Shown here in pieces: positions 35,801-43,551 of a DNA stretch of 64,000 nt. Position numbers and translations under genes: made by a program. The stretch covers positions 248,001 through 312,000 of the forward strand of contig NZ_LMUE01000005.1 of the NCBI RefSeq assembly GCF_009766065.1, given 5' to 3'. Source of the stretch: Dyella sp. S184 (GTDB lineage Bacteria > Pseudomonadota > Gammaproteobacteria > Xanthomonadales > Rhodanobacteraceae). Each line of letters begins with the position of its first letter. Within the stretch, counting starts at the first letter, position 1. The notes below the pieces were generated by a model. That model did not search any database and was not told where the DNA came from. It worked only from the letters and a program-made list of their open reading frames with translations.

Positions 35801-36018
35801 CGATCGGTTTCGGCTACGGCTCGGAGATGCGCCAGCCGCTCGGCATCGCCATCCTCGGCGGCCTGTTCGTGTCGCAGCTGCTGACCTTGCTCAGTACCCC
35901 GGCGATCTACCTGTGGCAACACGACCGCCGCGAACGCAAGGCGAAGCGCAAACGACTGCGCGCCGAAATCCAGCGTCAGCGGGCGTTGCAGCAGCAGATG
36001 CCGGCGCTGCCGAAATAG
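32839..36018 (+). CDS. RND efflux permease (HAE1 / MdtB-like), copy 2
   Basis: 1059 residues, closely related to copy 1 throughout: the same start MNIFAPLIRRPAGTSLLA, VVDDAIVVIENIVRHMERG in TM4 and LIGIVKKNAILMVDFALVAERE in TM10. Proton-translocating residues are intact, so it should be an active exporter. Periplasmic loops diverge more than membrane parts (for example the Gly/Ser-rich stretch near residue 680), suggesting changed substrate range or a heterotrimer role. The gene ends 20 bp before the convergent MFS gene. Confidence 0.9.
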   Translation: MNIFAPLIRRPAGTSLLAIGLILAGVWAYLLLGVAAFPSIQFPGVAVFAQMPGASAQTMATTVVAPLERHLGRIAGIKQMFSSASEGGAQIQIIFDMSRNADKAALDVQAAINAASADLPSGMPSPPNYIKFDTSQIPVLLVSLTSTSLPPDKLYDLTDTLLKPAVAQIPGVAQVTVSGGAPHAVRIALNTATLASKGITANDVANTLRAANVTSPQGTLSNGHTQMTVTANDSLQTAQDFASLVIASRNGIPVRLSDVATISSGQQDQYAAAWFNGTRAVTMQISKRPEANAVATVEAIRAALPTFHNLLPADVQITPIFDLTPTTESALHEVEVALLMSIVMVALVMLVFLRRVRPTVIAMFSVPLSLAGAFVLMWMLGFTLNIFSLVALVLCVGFVVDDAIVVIENIVRHMERGTAPLQAALTGVQEIGFTVISITLSLIAVFGPMVFGNNIFTTLMREFAVTLIATIVISALVSLTLTPALCGSWLLHEAEGARAPGRLERMAERFDNGMLRIYERGLDWAMHHRRIMRWQPPILLVLTVLLAIVVAKVAGGGLMPKEDTGLLQAQITADANISPDLLATRTRAMAAVIQADPAVLDVSTILGSGGNNNGAVGNKSVLFVDLKPLGDGPGDRHDSAQTVVDRLDKYYKTVTDLDVSLTAVQFIQGGGPSSGGQGQYSFQLSSNDGTALQEPTLQLARVMRGMKQFRDVTTSFDSIGRQQMLQVDRNVAARLNVGMGQVDSALYDAFGQNQVSIIYSDINQYQVVLTADSAESLSPSTLLNTYVRNSLGKMIPLSALARIQPGIAPVTISHYNQLESASLNYNLAKGVTQADGLKLVDQAIFAAQLPPGVQQKYTGDNQNLVDTLNNALIMLLAVILVMYVVLGILYESLIHPLTILSTLPAAGMGAFLAMLVTHTQLTLMSVIAVLMLIGIVKKNAILMVDFALVAEREHGHTPPEAIREAALVRFRPITMTTLVAMGAALPLAIGFGYGSEMRQPLGIAILGGLFVSQLLTLLSTPAIYLWQHDRRERKAKRKRLRAEIQRQRALQQQMPALPK

Positions 36019-36038
36019 TGGCGCACCTTACCGAAGCC

Positions 36039-37328
36039 TCAGCCGGCTTCCGTCGCCGGCCGCGCTGCGCCGATGCTGCGCAGTGCCGGACTGGTCATGC
36101 AGCAGAGCGCGATTGCGGTCAGCGTCAATCCCGCGCCAACGAACAGCGCTGGCAACGAGATCACCTTCAGCAGTTTGCCAGCGATCATGGCCGACAACGG
36201 GCCCAGGCCCATGAAGGTGAACATCAGCACGCTCATGGTGCGTCCCATCATCTCCGGTGCCACCCGGCGTTGGATCCAGCTAAAGATGGCGATCTGCGCG
36301 ATGCCACCCAGCATGCCGGTGGCGGTTAGCAGCGCGGCGCCGGCGAACGTCGAGTGCACCAGCGCCATCGTGGCCAGCGCCAGCCCGGCGAGGCTGTCGA
36401 TACCCAGCACCATCAGGCCCAGCCGGCTACGTACCAGCTTGGTGACGATGCCGGAAAGAAAACTGCCCAGCAGCATGCCGACGCCGTTGGCGGTCATCAG
36501 GATGCCCAGCGACGCGGCGCCCAGATCCAGTCGGGTATCGGCCAGCACCGGCAGGCCAACCTGGATCGGGCCGCCGACGAACACCGACACCACCGCGACA
36601 TAGAGGATGAACGCGCGCAGTGGCAGGTCGGCCCAGATAGTACGGATACCACTGACGACGTTAGTCAGCACGCTGCCCTCCGGTGCCTTCGGGTGGTGGT
36701 CGCTGTGGATGCGCACCAGCATCAGTGAGCCGAGCGAGAACAGGAAGCTCAGCGCATCCACGCTAAAGGCCAGCCCGAGTCCGCGGGCGTCAGCAACTGC
36801 CTGTGGCTGCCCCGCATGGGCAGCGATGCCGATCACCAGGCCGGCCAGCACTGGGCCGATAATCATGCTCAGCTGGCGCATGCCCATGAACAGCGCATTG
36901 GCCGGCTGCAACTGCTGCGGTTCCACCAGCTGCGGCAGGATCGCCGAACCCGCCGGATAGGCAAACGCAGTGGACAGGCCGATGCCCAAGGCGATCGCGT
37001 AGATCATCCACATCTGGATCGAGCCGGCCAGCACCAGCAGCGCGAGCAGGCTGACCAGCAACGCATTGATCGCGCGTGCGCCGAGCAAGACCCGCCGCGG
37101 TGACATCCGATCCACCACCGCGCCGCCGATCAGCATGAATACGGCTCGCGGCAGCGCGATCGCCGCCAGCACCAGGCCAAGCGCGGCTGGATCGCCGGTG
37201 AGCTTCAGCACCAGCCACGGCAACGCCACCAGGGTGAACTGGTCGCCGATCGCCGAGATCGTGCTGCCGCCGAACAGCAGGGCGAAATTATGGTTGGCAA
37301 ACAGCGAACTGCGGGAGGAGGTCTGCAT
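36039..37328 (-). CDS. MFS exporter (DHA3/EntS-like)
   Basis: 429 residues with twelve predicted helices. It begins LFANHNFALLFGGSTISAIGDQF, the usual N-terminal helix of the DHA3 group that includes the enterobactin exporter EntS and macrolide pumps. The intracellular loop GGAVVDRMSPRRVLLGARA (motif A-like, DRMxxRR) lies at about residues 68-86. Substrate unknown. It is convergent with the second RND gene and is preceded on its own strand by the DUF2239 gene, with an 84-bp gap. Confidence 0.85.
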   Translation of the reverse strand: MQTSSRSSLFANHNFALLFGGSTISAIGDQFTLVALPWLVLKLTGDPAALGLVLAAIALPRAVFMLIGGAVVDRMSPRRVLLGARAINALLVSLLALLVLAGSIQMWMIYAIALGIGLSTAFAYPAGSAILPQLVEPQQLQPANALFMGMRQLSMIIGPVLAGLVIGIAAHAGQPQAVADARGLGLAFSVDALSFLFSLGSLMLVRIHSDHHPKAPEGSVLTNVVSGIRTIWADLPLRAFILYVAVVSVFVGGPIQVGLPVLADTRLDLGAASLGILMTANGVGMLLGSFLSGIVTKLVRSRLGLMVLGIDSLAGLALATMALVHSTFAGAALLTATGMLGGIAQIAIFSWIQRRVAPEMMGRTMSVLMFTFMGLGPLSAMIAGKLLKVISLPALFVGAGLTLTAIALCCMTSPALRSIGAARPATEAG

Positions 37329-37412
37329 CGGGAGGTCCTTGATCGGCTGTCTGCGAACTGCCGCGTTGCTGAAGTGAGTTTGAAAGCGATGCCACGATTG
37401 CTGCGACGGAAA

Positions 37413-38006
37413 TCAGTTAGCGCCTGTCTCATCCCAGGAGACCGTGGCCAGTCGGCGCAGATGATCGCGCACATCGACGGGCCACGGTTCGGTCAGTGCG
37501 ATGAAACGCTCGCGGTCGCGCCGGTAAAACGCCCGCGATGCTTCCTCGTGACCGGCAAAATCACCGGTCATCGCGAGCATGAAGCGGTCGACCGCTTCCA
37601 TCGCGTGCCGTGCACGGTCTTTTGCGCCATGACCACGCAAGGCTTGCTCGACCAGTCGCCGCAGCATGGCCGAGGCACCGCCCGGCTGCTCGCCAAGCCA
37701 GTCCCAGTGACGCGGCAGCAGGGTGACCTCGCGCGGAACCACGCCCAGCTTCGGTCGGCCCGGGCCGCGTGCGGCAGGTTCCGGCACGGCTTCAACCTGG
37801 GGCAGGCGCGCCAGTACCTGATGCTCGGTACCGCGAAAATCCACTTCGATCTGGCGGCTGTCGTGGTTGTCGAAAATCAGCATGGGGTCACGCGCGCCGG
37901 CATCGAGAGCCCGTTTCGCTGCACGGACCACGTCGGCCAGCGCACCGTCGGCAATCAGGCGATTGCCGACGAAGGCACTGCAAGCGAGGTTATCGCGGTG
38001 AGGCAT
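37413..38006 (-). CDS. DUF2239 family protein with a ribbon-helix-helix-like segment
   Basis: 197 residues. The family core is FVGNRLIADGALADVVRAAK and MLIFDNHDSRQIEVDFRGT at the N-terminus. The centre reads GRPKLGVVPREVTLLPRHWD then WLGEQPGGASAMLRRLVEQA: a basic turn, a short strand and two helices, the pattern of a ribbon-helix-helix DNA-binding motif. The C-terminus resembles the DUF2239 tail (HAMEAVDRFMLAMTGDFAGHEEASRAFYRRD). The family has no known function; a DNA-binding role is my inference, supported by the dense palindromes at its own promoter (38011-38082). The start ATG is 38006. Confidence 0.78.
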   Translation of the reverse strand: MPHRDNLACSAFVGNRLIADGALADVVRAAKRALDAGARDPMLIFDNHDSRQIEVDFRGTEHQVLARLPQVEAVPEPAARGPGRPKLGVVPREVTLLPRHWDWLGEQPGGASAMLRRLVEQALRGHGAKDRARHAMEAVDRFMLAMTGDFAGHEEASRAFYRRDRERFIALTEPWPVDVRDHLRRLATVSWDETGAN

Positions 38007-38010
38007 GTGC

Positions 38011-38082
38011 TTTGATCCGGCGAGAATAGGCGACTTATTTTTACCCGGATCAAATAAGTTGTCAATAATGTCCGGGTAAAAA
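38011..38082 (-). promoter_or_regulatory. Nested palindromes over the DUF2239 promoter
   Basis: On the minus strand a sigma70-like promoter is seen: TTGACA (38060-38065), 17-bp spacer, AAAAAT (38037-38042). It is bracketed by a perfect 12-bp inverted repeat TTTTTACCCGGA (38038-38049) and TCCGGGTAAAAA (38071-38082). A second pair, TTTGATCCGG (38011-38020) and CCGGATCAAA (38045-38054), and a third, CTTATTT/AAATAAG (38034-38040, 38052-38058), overlap it. Binding by a dimeric or tetrameric repressor would close the promoter. Confidence 0.7.
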
Positions 38083-38164
38083 GTTCCGCCATGGCCCGGA
38101 AGTTATGCGCATGCCGCTCCATCGGCTTGCTATGGTTAGGTTTTGACCCGAAGGGATTGAAGGG

Positions 38165-39553
38165 ATGACCAAGCGTTTGCGCCCGGCCATGTTGCTTGCT
38201 TCACTCACCTTGTTCGCAGTGTTGTCGCCGCCACTGGCCGCGGCCGAACTGAGCATTCCGCCGATCCAGTACCAGCAGCGCACCTTGCCGAACGGCCTGC
38301 AGGTGATCAGCGTGGAGGATCACGCCAGTCCGAATGTGGCGGTGCAGATGTGGTACCACGTCGGCTCCAAGGACGACCCGCAGGGGCGTTCCGGCTTCGC
38401 GCACTTGTTCGAGCACCTGATGTTCAAGAGCACGAAGCACATGCACGCCGAGCAGATGGACCGGCTGACCGAGGACGTTGGCGGTGCCAACAATGCCTCC
38501 ACCGGCGATGACGCCACCAACTACTTCGAGATCGTGCCGAGCAATTACCTGCAGACCCTGCTGTGGGCCGAGGCCGAGCGGTTGTCCAACCTCAATGTGG
38601 ACGAGCCGAACTTCAAGTCCGAACGCGCGGTGGTGGAGGAGGAGTACCGCCAGAGCGTATTGGCCAATCCCTACGGCAAGCTGTTCAACGCGATCGACCC
38701 GTATTCGTACACGGTGCATCCCTACAAGCGTCCGACCATCGGCAGCATCGAGGAGCTGGAAGCGGCCTCGTTGCAGAACGTGATCGATTTCCACAACACC
38801 TTCTACCGGCCGGACAACGCGACCCTGATCGTCGCTGGCGATTTCGATCCGAAGCAGCTCGATACATGGGTCGACCAGTATTTCGGCGCGATCGCGAAGC
38901 CGGCCACGCCGGTACCGCAGGTCACCGTGCAGGAACCACCGCGCAAGAAGAACCTGCGCTACACCGTCACCAGCGAAACCGCACCGCTGCCTGCAGTCGC
39001 GATTACCTGGCTGATCCCACCAGCGGCCGAGAGCGCCGACATCATCCCGCTGCAGATTGCTGCTGCGTTGCTGTCGCAAGGTGACTCGTCGCGGCTGTAC
39101 CAGTCGCTGGTGTATCGCCACCAGATCGCCCAGCAGATTGGTGCCGATGTCGACGCCCGGGTTGGGCCGGGCTTGTTCACGGTCGACGCGATTCTCGCCA
39201 GTGGCCATCAGCCGGCCGAGGCGGAGAAGTTGTTGCATGAGGAAATCATCTGGCTGGCGACCCAGCCGATTTCCGCCGCCGAACTCGACAAGGTGAAGAC
39301 CCAGCTGCTGACCGCCGAACTCAAGCAGCGGCAGACCGCGCAGGGCGTCGCGTTTGCACTGGGGCAGGCGAGCCTGATCGATGGTGGCGCGGAACACGCC
39401 AATACCGATCTTGTCGCGTTGCAGAAAGTCACCGAGGAAGACGTGCATCGCGTGCTGCAGAAATATGTGACCGGTGCGCACAGCGTCACCATCGATTACT
39501 TGCCACAAGCTGCCAAGAGCACGCCAGCAACGGGCAATGGAGCAGTGAAATGA
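38165..39553 (+). CDS. M16 zinc metallopeptidase, catalytic subunit
   Basis: 462 residues with a signal peptide (MTKRLRPAMLLASLTLFAVL... LAAAE), so periplasmic. The inverted zinc motif HLFEH is at 80-84 (His80, Glu83, His84), with the third ligand Glu further on in SERAVVEEEYRQS. Two M16 half-domains are present. Pitrilysin-type enzymes of this small class act as heterodimers with an inactive partner, here encoded by the next gene, whose ATG overlaps this stop by four bases. It probably degrades peptides in the periplasm. The divergent neighbour is the DUF2239 gene. Confidence 0.9.
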   Translation: MTKRLRPAMLLASLTLFAVLSPPLAAAELSIPPIQYQQRTLPNGLQVISVEDHASPNVAVQMWYHVGSKDDPQGRSGFAHLFEHLMFKSTKHMHAEQMDRLTEDVGGANNASTGDDATNYFEIVPSNYLQTLLWAEAERLSNLNVDEPNFKSERAVVEEEYRQSVLANPYGKLFNAIDPYSYTVHPYKRPTIGSIEELEAASLQNVIDFHNTFYRPDNATLIVAGDFDPKQLDTWVDQYFGAIAKPATPVPQVTVQEPPRKKNLRYTVTSETAPLPAVAITWLIPPAAESADIIPLQIAAALLSQGDSSRLYQSLVYRHQIAQQIGADVDARVGPGLFTVDAILASGHQPAEAEKLLHEEIIWLATQPISAAELDKVKTQLLTAELKQRQTAQGVAFALGQASLIDGGAEHANTDLVALQKVTEEDVHRVLQKYVTGAHSVTIDYLPQAAKSTPATGNGAVK

Positions 39554-41082
39554 ATAATCGTGACATAACCTGTTATTGCAGAAGCGCATTTCGTATGGCC
39601 GTCTTTACGGCTGCGCTGATTGCCACCGGCGTCGTGCTGGCAAGCTCGCCTGTCGTGGTTGCCGATCAGGGTTTTCCAGCCACGCCACCGGCCCCGGGCC
39701 CAGCCCCGAAACTGACCGTGCCGACGCCATCCTCCCAGACACTGGCGAACGGGCTGCGGGTAGTCAGCGTGCGGCGCGCTGGCCTGCCGCTGGTCACCGC
39801 GCAGCTGGTGCTGCGCAGTGGCGGCGAGATGGACCCACCACAACTGGGCGGCCTGGCCGACCTCACCGCGAACCTGCTGAGCAAGGGCGCCGCCGGCAAG
39901 ACGGCGCCGCAGATCGCCGCCGCCGCCGAGACCCTGGGCGGTTCGTTGAACGCAGCGGCGGGCTGGGATGAAAGCGCGGTAGGTATTACGGTGACCACGC
40001 CGAAGCTCCCGCAGGCATTGAGTCTGCTGGCCGAGGTGGTGCGCCAGCCGGATTTCAGCGCGGACGAACTCAAGCGCGCGCAGGCGCAGGCGGTCGATGA
40101 CCTGCACCTGACGCTGAGCCGGCCGACCGCACTGGCCTCGCTGGTGGCCGGTCGCGGCGTGTTCGGTGATGGTGCCTACGGCCATTCGCGCAGCGGCACG
40201 CCGGCCTCGATCGCGCGGATCACCCGCACCGATGTGCAGCATCTGCACGACTGGCTGTACCGGCCGGACAACGCGATCCTGGTGCTCACCGGCGACATCA
40301 CCCCGGCGCAGGCGGAGCAGCTGGCGCAGAGCAGTTTCGGCGACTGGCAGAAGCCAGCCACACCGCTGCCGGTGCGGCCGGCGGGCATCGGCGCCAGCCG
40401 CCTGCCGGCGATTCTGCTGATCGACCAGCATGGTGCCGGCCAGGCCGGCGTGGTTGCCGCGCATGCCGCGCCGCCGCGCAACGACGCCAATTATTACGTC
40501 GGCACGGTGGCCAACGCGGTACTGGGCGGTTCGTATTCGGCGCGCCTGAACGAAGAGATCCGCATCAAGCGCGGGCTGTCCTATGGGGCCACCAGCCGGC
40601 TGCAGTCGCTGGGCGATGCCGGCATGTGGCTGGCCGCGGCGCAGACCAAGAACCCGTCGGCGCCGCAGGTGGTTGACCTGATGCTGGGTGAGTTCAACCG
40701 CCTGGGCACGACGAAGGTTGATGCGCAGGAGCTGGCCGCACGCAAGGCGACCCTGATCGGCAGCTACGGCCGCAGCCTGGAGACCACTGCCGGACTGGCC
40801 GCGCAGGTCGGCGACCTGGCGGTGTACAGCGTGAAACTGGACGAGATCGGCAAGTACATCGCGCAGGTGCAGGCGGTCACGCCGAAGCAGATCGAAGCAT
40901 ATGCGCACAAGCATCTGGATGCCGACGGCAGCAAGGTGGTGGTGGTTGGTGACGCCGTGCAGTTCGGCGATGCGATCCGCCAGGCGCATCCGAAAGCGGA
41001 GCTGCTGCAAGCGACCGCGCTCGACCTCGACAGTCCTAGCCTGCAGCCGGTTGCACCAGCGGCGATCACCACTGTGCGATAA
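39550..41082 (+). CDS. M16 peptidase-like protein, non-catalytic partner
   Basis: 510 residues. The N-terminus has a hydrophobic signal/anchor segment (MAVFTAALIATGVVLASS after a short polar lead). The M16 fold is recognisable (LANGLRVVSVRRAGLPLVTAQLVL, GLADLTANLLSKGAAGKT, SYSARLNEEIRIKRGLSYGATS), but the HxxEH zinc motif is absent: the corresponding stretch reads GLADLTANLL. The R/Y pair in the C-terminal half needed to shape the partner's active site (RGLSYG) is kept. The ATG overlaps the upstream stop (ATGA), consistent with a heterodimer. Confidence 0.88.
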   Translation: MNNRDITCYCRSAFRMAVFTAALIATGVVLASSPVVVADQGFPATPPAPGPAPKLTVPTPSSQTLANGLRVVSVRRAGLPLVTAQLVLRSGGEMDPPQLGGLADLTANLLSKGAAGKTAPQIAAAAETLGGSLNAAAGWDESAVGITVTTPKLPQALSLLAEVVRQPDFSADELKRAQAQAVDDLHLTLSRPTALASLVAGRGVFGDGAYGHSRSGTPASIARITRTDVQHLHDWLYRPDNAILVLTGDITPAQAEQLAQSSFGDWQKPATPLPVRPAGIGASRLPAILLIDQHGAGQAGVVAAHAAPPRNDANYYVGTVANAVLGGSYSARLNEEIRIKRGLSYGATSRLQSLGDAGMWLAAAQTKNPSAPQVVDLMLGEFNRLGTTKVDAQELAARKATLIGSYGRSLETTAGLAAQVGDLAVYSVKLDEIGKYIAQVQAVTPKQIEAYAHKHLDADGSKVVVVGDAVQFGDAIRQAHPKAELLQATALDLDSPSLQPVAPAAITTVR

Positions 41083-41104
41083 ACCAGCGGCATCGACTGT
41101 CTCG

Positions 41105-41132
41105 AAAACCCCGGCGGCTGCCGGGGTTTTTT
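41105..41132 (+). terminator. Rho-independent terminator of the M16 operon
   Basis: Stem CCCCGGC / GCCGGGG with loop GGCT, flanked by AAAA upstream and TTTTTT downstream, 22 bp after the stop codon. Confidence 0.92.
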
Positions 41133-41300
41133 GTACGCGGCTGTGCCGGATAACGCCACGTCGCCCCGGGCATGTTGTCGGGGCGCCTGACGAAACACAG
41201 TGTTCATCTTGGGTGCCCAAAGGCTTCACCTGAACACAACACAGTTAAGTATACTAATTGGTACACAAATACATCACGCCCCTATCCTCATAGGTTCCTT

Positions 41301-41846
41301 ATGCATTTGCCTGCCAAGTCACTCCGCGTGGCCCTCGCGTTTTCCCTTGTTTCACTGGCCTTGCCTGCGGTGGCCGACACACGCCTGGAAATCCAGGGTG
41401 GCGTCAGCTACATGGACAGTTCTGCTGCGGACACGTTTTTTGTCGAAGGCGTCTTCGACGAACACCGCATCGGCAACAGCCGCTTCAGCTGGTCGCCGGA
41501 TGTCTCGCTGGGCTGGCTCGATGGCCGTGACATCTCCAACTACGACAACTACCGCTACGACGGCCACCGCTACAGCACACGCGACCAGATCTGGCTGGCG
41601 GCGGGCGGAGCACGCATCCGCTATGGCGATCCGGGCGACTGGTATCGATCGCTGTTCTTCAGTTTCCAGCCGGCCCTGCACACGGGGCGCACGCTGGCGC
41701 TCAGCTCACCGTACGAATTCGTCAGCACGCTGGGCTGGCAGGGACGACGTTTCAGCGTGCAGGTCCGGCACATTTCCAACGGCGATCTGCACCGTCCCAA
41801 CCGTGGCGAAACCATGGCTTTGCTGGGCGTGGGCTTTGATCTGTAG
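41301..41846 (+). CDS. pagL: PagL-family lipid A 3-O-deacylase
   Basis: 181 residues from ATG 41301. A signal peptide (SLRVALAFSLVSLALPAVA) is followed by an eight-stranded outer-membrane barrel with alternating hydrophobic strands. The catalytic block RHISNGDLHRPNRGET near the C-terminus carries the PagL His-Ser dyad and the downstream Glu, and the protein ends in the strand GVGFDL. PagL removes the 3-position acyl chain of lipid A and so tunes outer-membrane charge and immune recognition. The gene stands alone between two good terminators. An AT-rich promoter-like stretch (TATACTAATTGG) is about 50 bp upstream. Confidence 0.83.
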   Translation: MHLPAKSLRVALAFSLVSLALPAVADTRLEIQGGVSYMDSSAADTFFVEGVFDEHRIGNSRFSWSPDVSLGWLDGRDISNYDNYRYDGHRYSTRDQIWLAAGGARIRYGDPGDWYRSLFFSFQPALHTGRTLALSSPYEFVSTLGWQGRRFSVQVRHISNGDLHRPNRGETMALLGVGFDL

Positions 41847-41877
41847 CCATTAACAGTGCGAAGGTGACCGGCATATA

Positions 41878-41908
41878 TGAAAGCGGCGGCTTCTGGCCGC
41901 CGCTTTCA
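41878..41908. terminator. Bidirectional terminator between pagL and emrB
   Basis: A perfect 13-bp stem TGAAAGCGGCGGC / GCCGCCGCTTTCA with a 5-nt loop lies between the convergent pagL and emrB genes; A and T residues flank both sides. Confidence 0.8.
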
Positions 41909-41936
41909 TGATGAGCAAAGGTATTCCGCGCTCTGC

Positions 41937-43463
41937 TCAGTGGCCGCCCGCGGCAGTGCCGGCTTTCGCGCTGAACGGGGGCTTGGCCAGCCAGATCACG
42001 AACACCAGGCCGATGAAGACCCAGCCCAGCATGCGGAAGACCTCGTTGAACGAGATCTGAAAAGCTTGCTGGGTGATCATCCCATTGATGACGCTGCCGC
42101 CAAATTGACTATTGCCCTGGCCGAGTTGGCTCATCGCTGCCTGCGTGGTGGGGCTATAGGGGGTTATGGTCTGTGCCAGCTGCGCGTGATGCAGCACCGC
42201 GCGACGGTCCCACAGCAAGGTGGTGATCGAGGCCGCGAAACTACCGCCCAGTGTGCGCAGGAACGTGGCCAACCCGGAACCGGAGGCGATCTCGTTCTGC
42301 TTCAGGTCGGACAGCAGAATGGTCAGGATCGGCATGAAGAACAGCGCCACACCAAGACCCTGCAGCAGCTGCACCATCGCCACGTGGTAGAAATCGATAT
42401 CCAGATAGAAGCCGGACCGCATGAAACAGGTCACGCCCATTACCACAAACGCCGCCGACGCGAGCAGGCGCAGGTCGAAGTGCGTGGCGTATTTGCCGAC
42501 GAAGAAGGTCAGCAGCACCGGGATCACCCCCAGCGGCGCGGTGGCGTAACCGGCCCAGGTCGAGGTGTAGCCGAGGTTCTGCTGCAGCCACAACGGTACC
42601 AGCAGGCCGATCGCGAAGAATGCCGCGTAGGCGAGCACCAGCGCCAGCGTGCCGGCGCTGAAATTGCGATGGCGGAACAGCTTCAGATCGACGATCGGAT
42701 CCTTGTCGGTGAGCTCCCAGATCAGGAAGATCGCGATGCTGATGGCCGAGATGATGCTGGTGACGATGATGAAGGTGGAGTTGAACCAGTCATCGTCGTT
42801 GCCCTTGTCGAGCACGATCTGCAGTGCGCCCACGCCGATGATCAGCGTGATCAGTCCGACGTAATCGACCTTCGGGCGCGTGGTCGTCTCTGTGCGTCCC
42901 TTCATCTGGTTCGCCACCACCATGCTGGCGAAGATGCCGATCGGCACGTTGATGAAGAAGATCCACGGCCACGAATAGTTGTCGGTGATCAGACCGCCGA
43001 GGATCGGACCGGCGATCGGTGCCACCACCGTCACCATCGCCAGCAGTGCCAGTGCCATGCCACGTTTGGCCGGTGGATAGATGCCGATCAGCAGACTCTG
43101 CGTGATCGGATACATCGGTCCGGCCACGGCGCCCTGGATCGCGCGGAACACGATCAGCATGCCCATGCTCTGCGAAATGCCGCACAGGAACGAAGTCAGC
43201 GCGAACAGCAGGGTGGACCAGACAAACAGTGTCACTTCGCCGAAGCGGCGGGTGAGGAAGCCGGTCAGTGGCAGCGAGATCGCCATGCTCACCGCGAACG
43301 AGGTGATCACCCAGGTGCTCTGGTCGTTGCTGACGCCGAGGTTGCCGGCGATGGTCGGCAACGACACGTTGGCAATCGTCGTATCCAGCACCTGCATGAA
43401 GGTAGCCAGCGACAGACCGATTGTGCACAGCGCGAGATTGGGTGGGCGGAATTGGGCGGTCAT
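41937..43463 (-). CDS. emrB: EmrB/QacA-type (DHA2, 14-TMS) multidrug exporter
   Basis: 508 residues with 14 predicted helices. The N-terminus has the DHA2 signature LDTTIANVSLPTIAGNLGVS followed by STWVITSFAVSMAISLPLTGFL. The motif-C-like FRAIQGAVAGPMYP and motif A GFLTRRFGEV are present. It pumps hydrophobic drugs or fatty acids out through an EmrA adaptor and outer-membrane channel, both encoded just upstream. It is the last gene of marR-OMF-emrA-emrB. Confidence 0.92.
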   Translation of the reverse strand: MTAQFRPPNLALCTIGLSLATFMQVLDTTIANVSLPTIAGNLGVSNDQSTWVITSFAVSMAISLPLTGFLTRRFGEVTLFVWSTLLFALTSFLCGISQSMGMLIVFRAIQGAVAGPMYPITQSLLIGIYPPAKRGMALALLAMVTVVAPIAGPILGGLITDNYSWPWIFFINVPIGIFASMVVANQMKGRTETTTRPKVDYVGLITLIIGVGALQIVLDKGNDDDWFNSTFIIVTSIISAISIAIFLIWELTDKDPIVDLKLFRHRNFSAGTLALVLAYAAFFAIGLLVPLWLQQNLGYTSTWAGYATAPLGVIPVLLTFFVGKYATHFDLRLLASAAFVVMGVTCFMRSGFYLDIDFYHVAMVQLLQGLGVALFFMPILTILLSDLKQNEIASGSGLATFLRTLGGSFAASITTLLWDRRAVLHHAQLAQTITPYSPTTQAAMSQLGQGNSQFGGSVINGMITQQAFQISFNEVFRMLGWVFIGLVFVIWLAKPPFSAKAGTAAGGH

Positions 43464-43551
43464 CAGTATCGGTCAGTGATGTGGGATCCACTCCTCCTCT
43501 GCTTGTCCCGAAAGGGACTCCCTTCGGTTGCAGGGGAGGGAGTTGCCGTTG

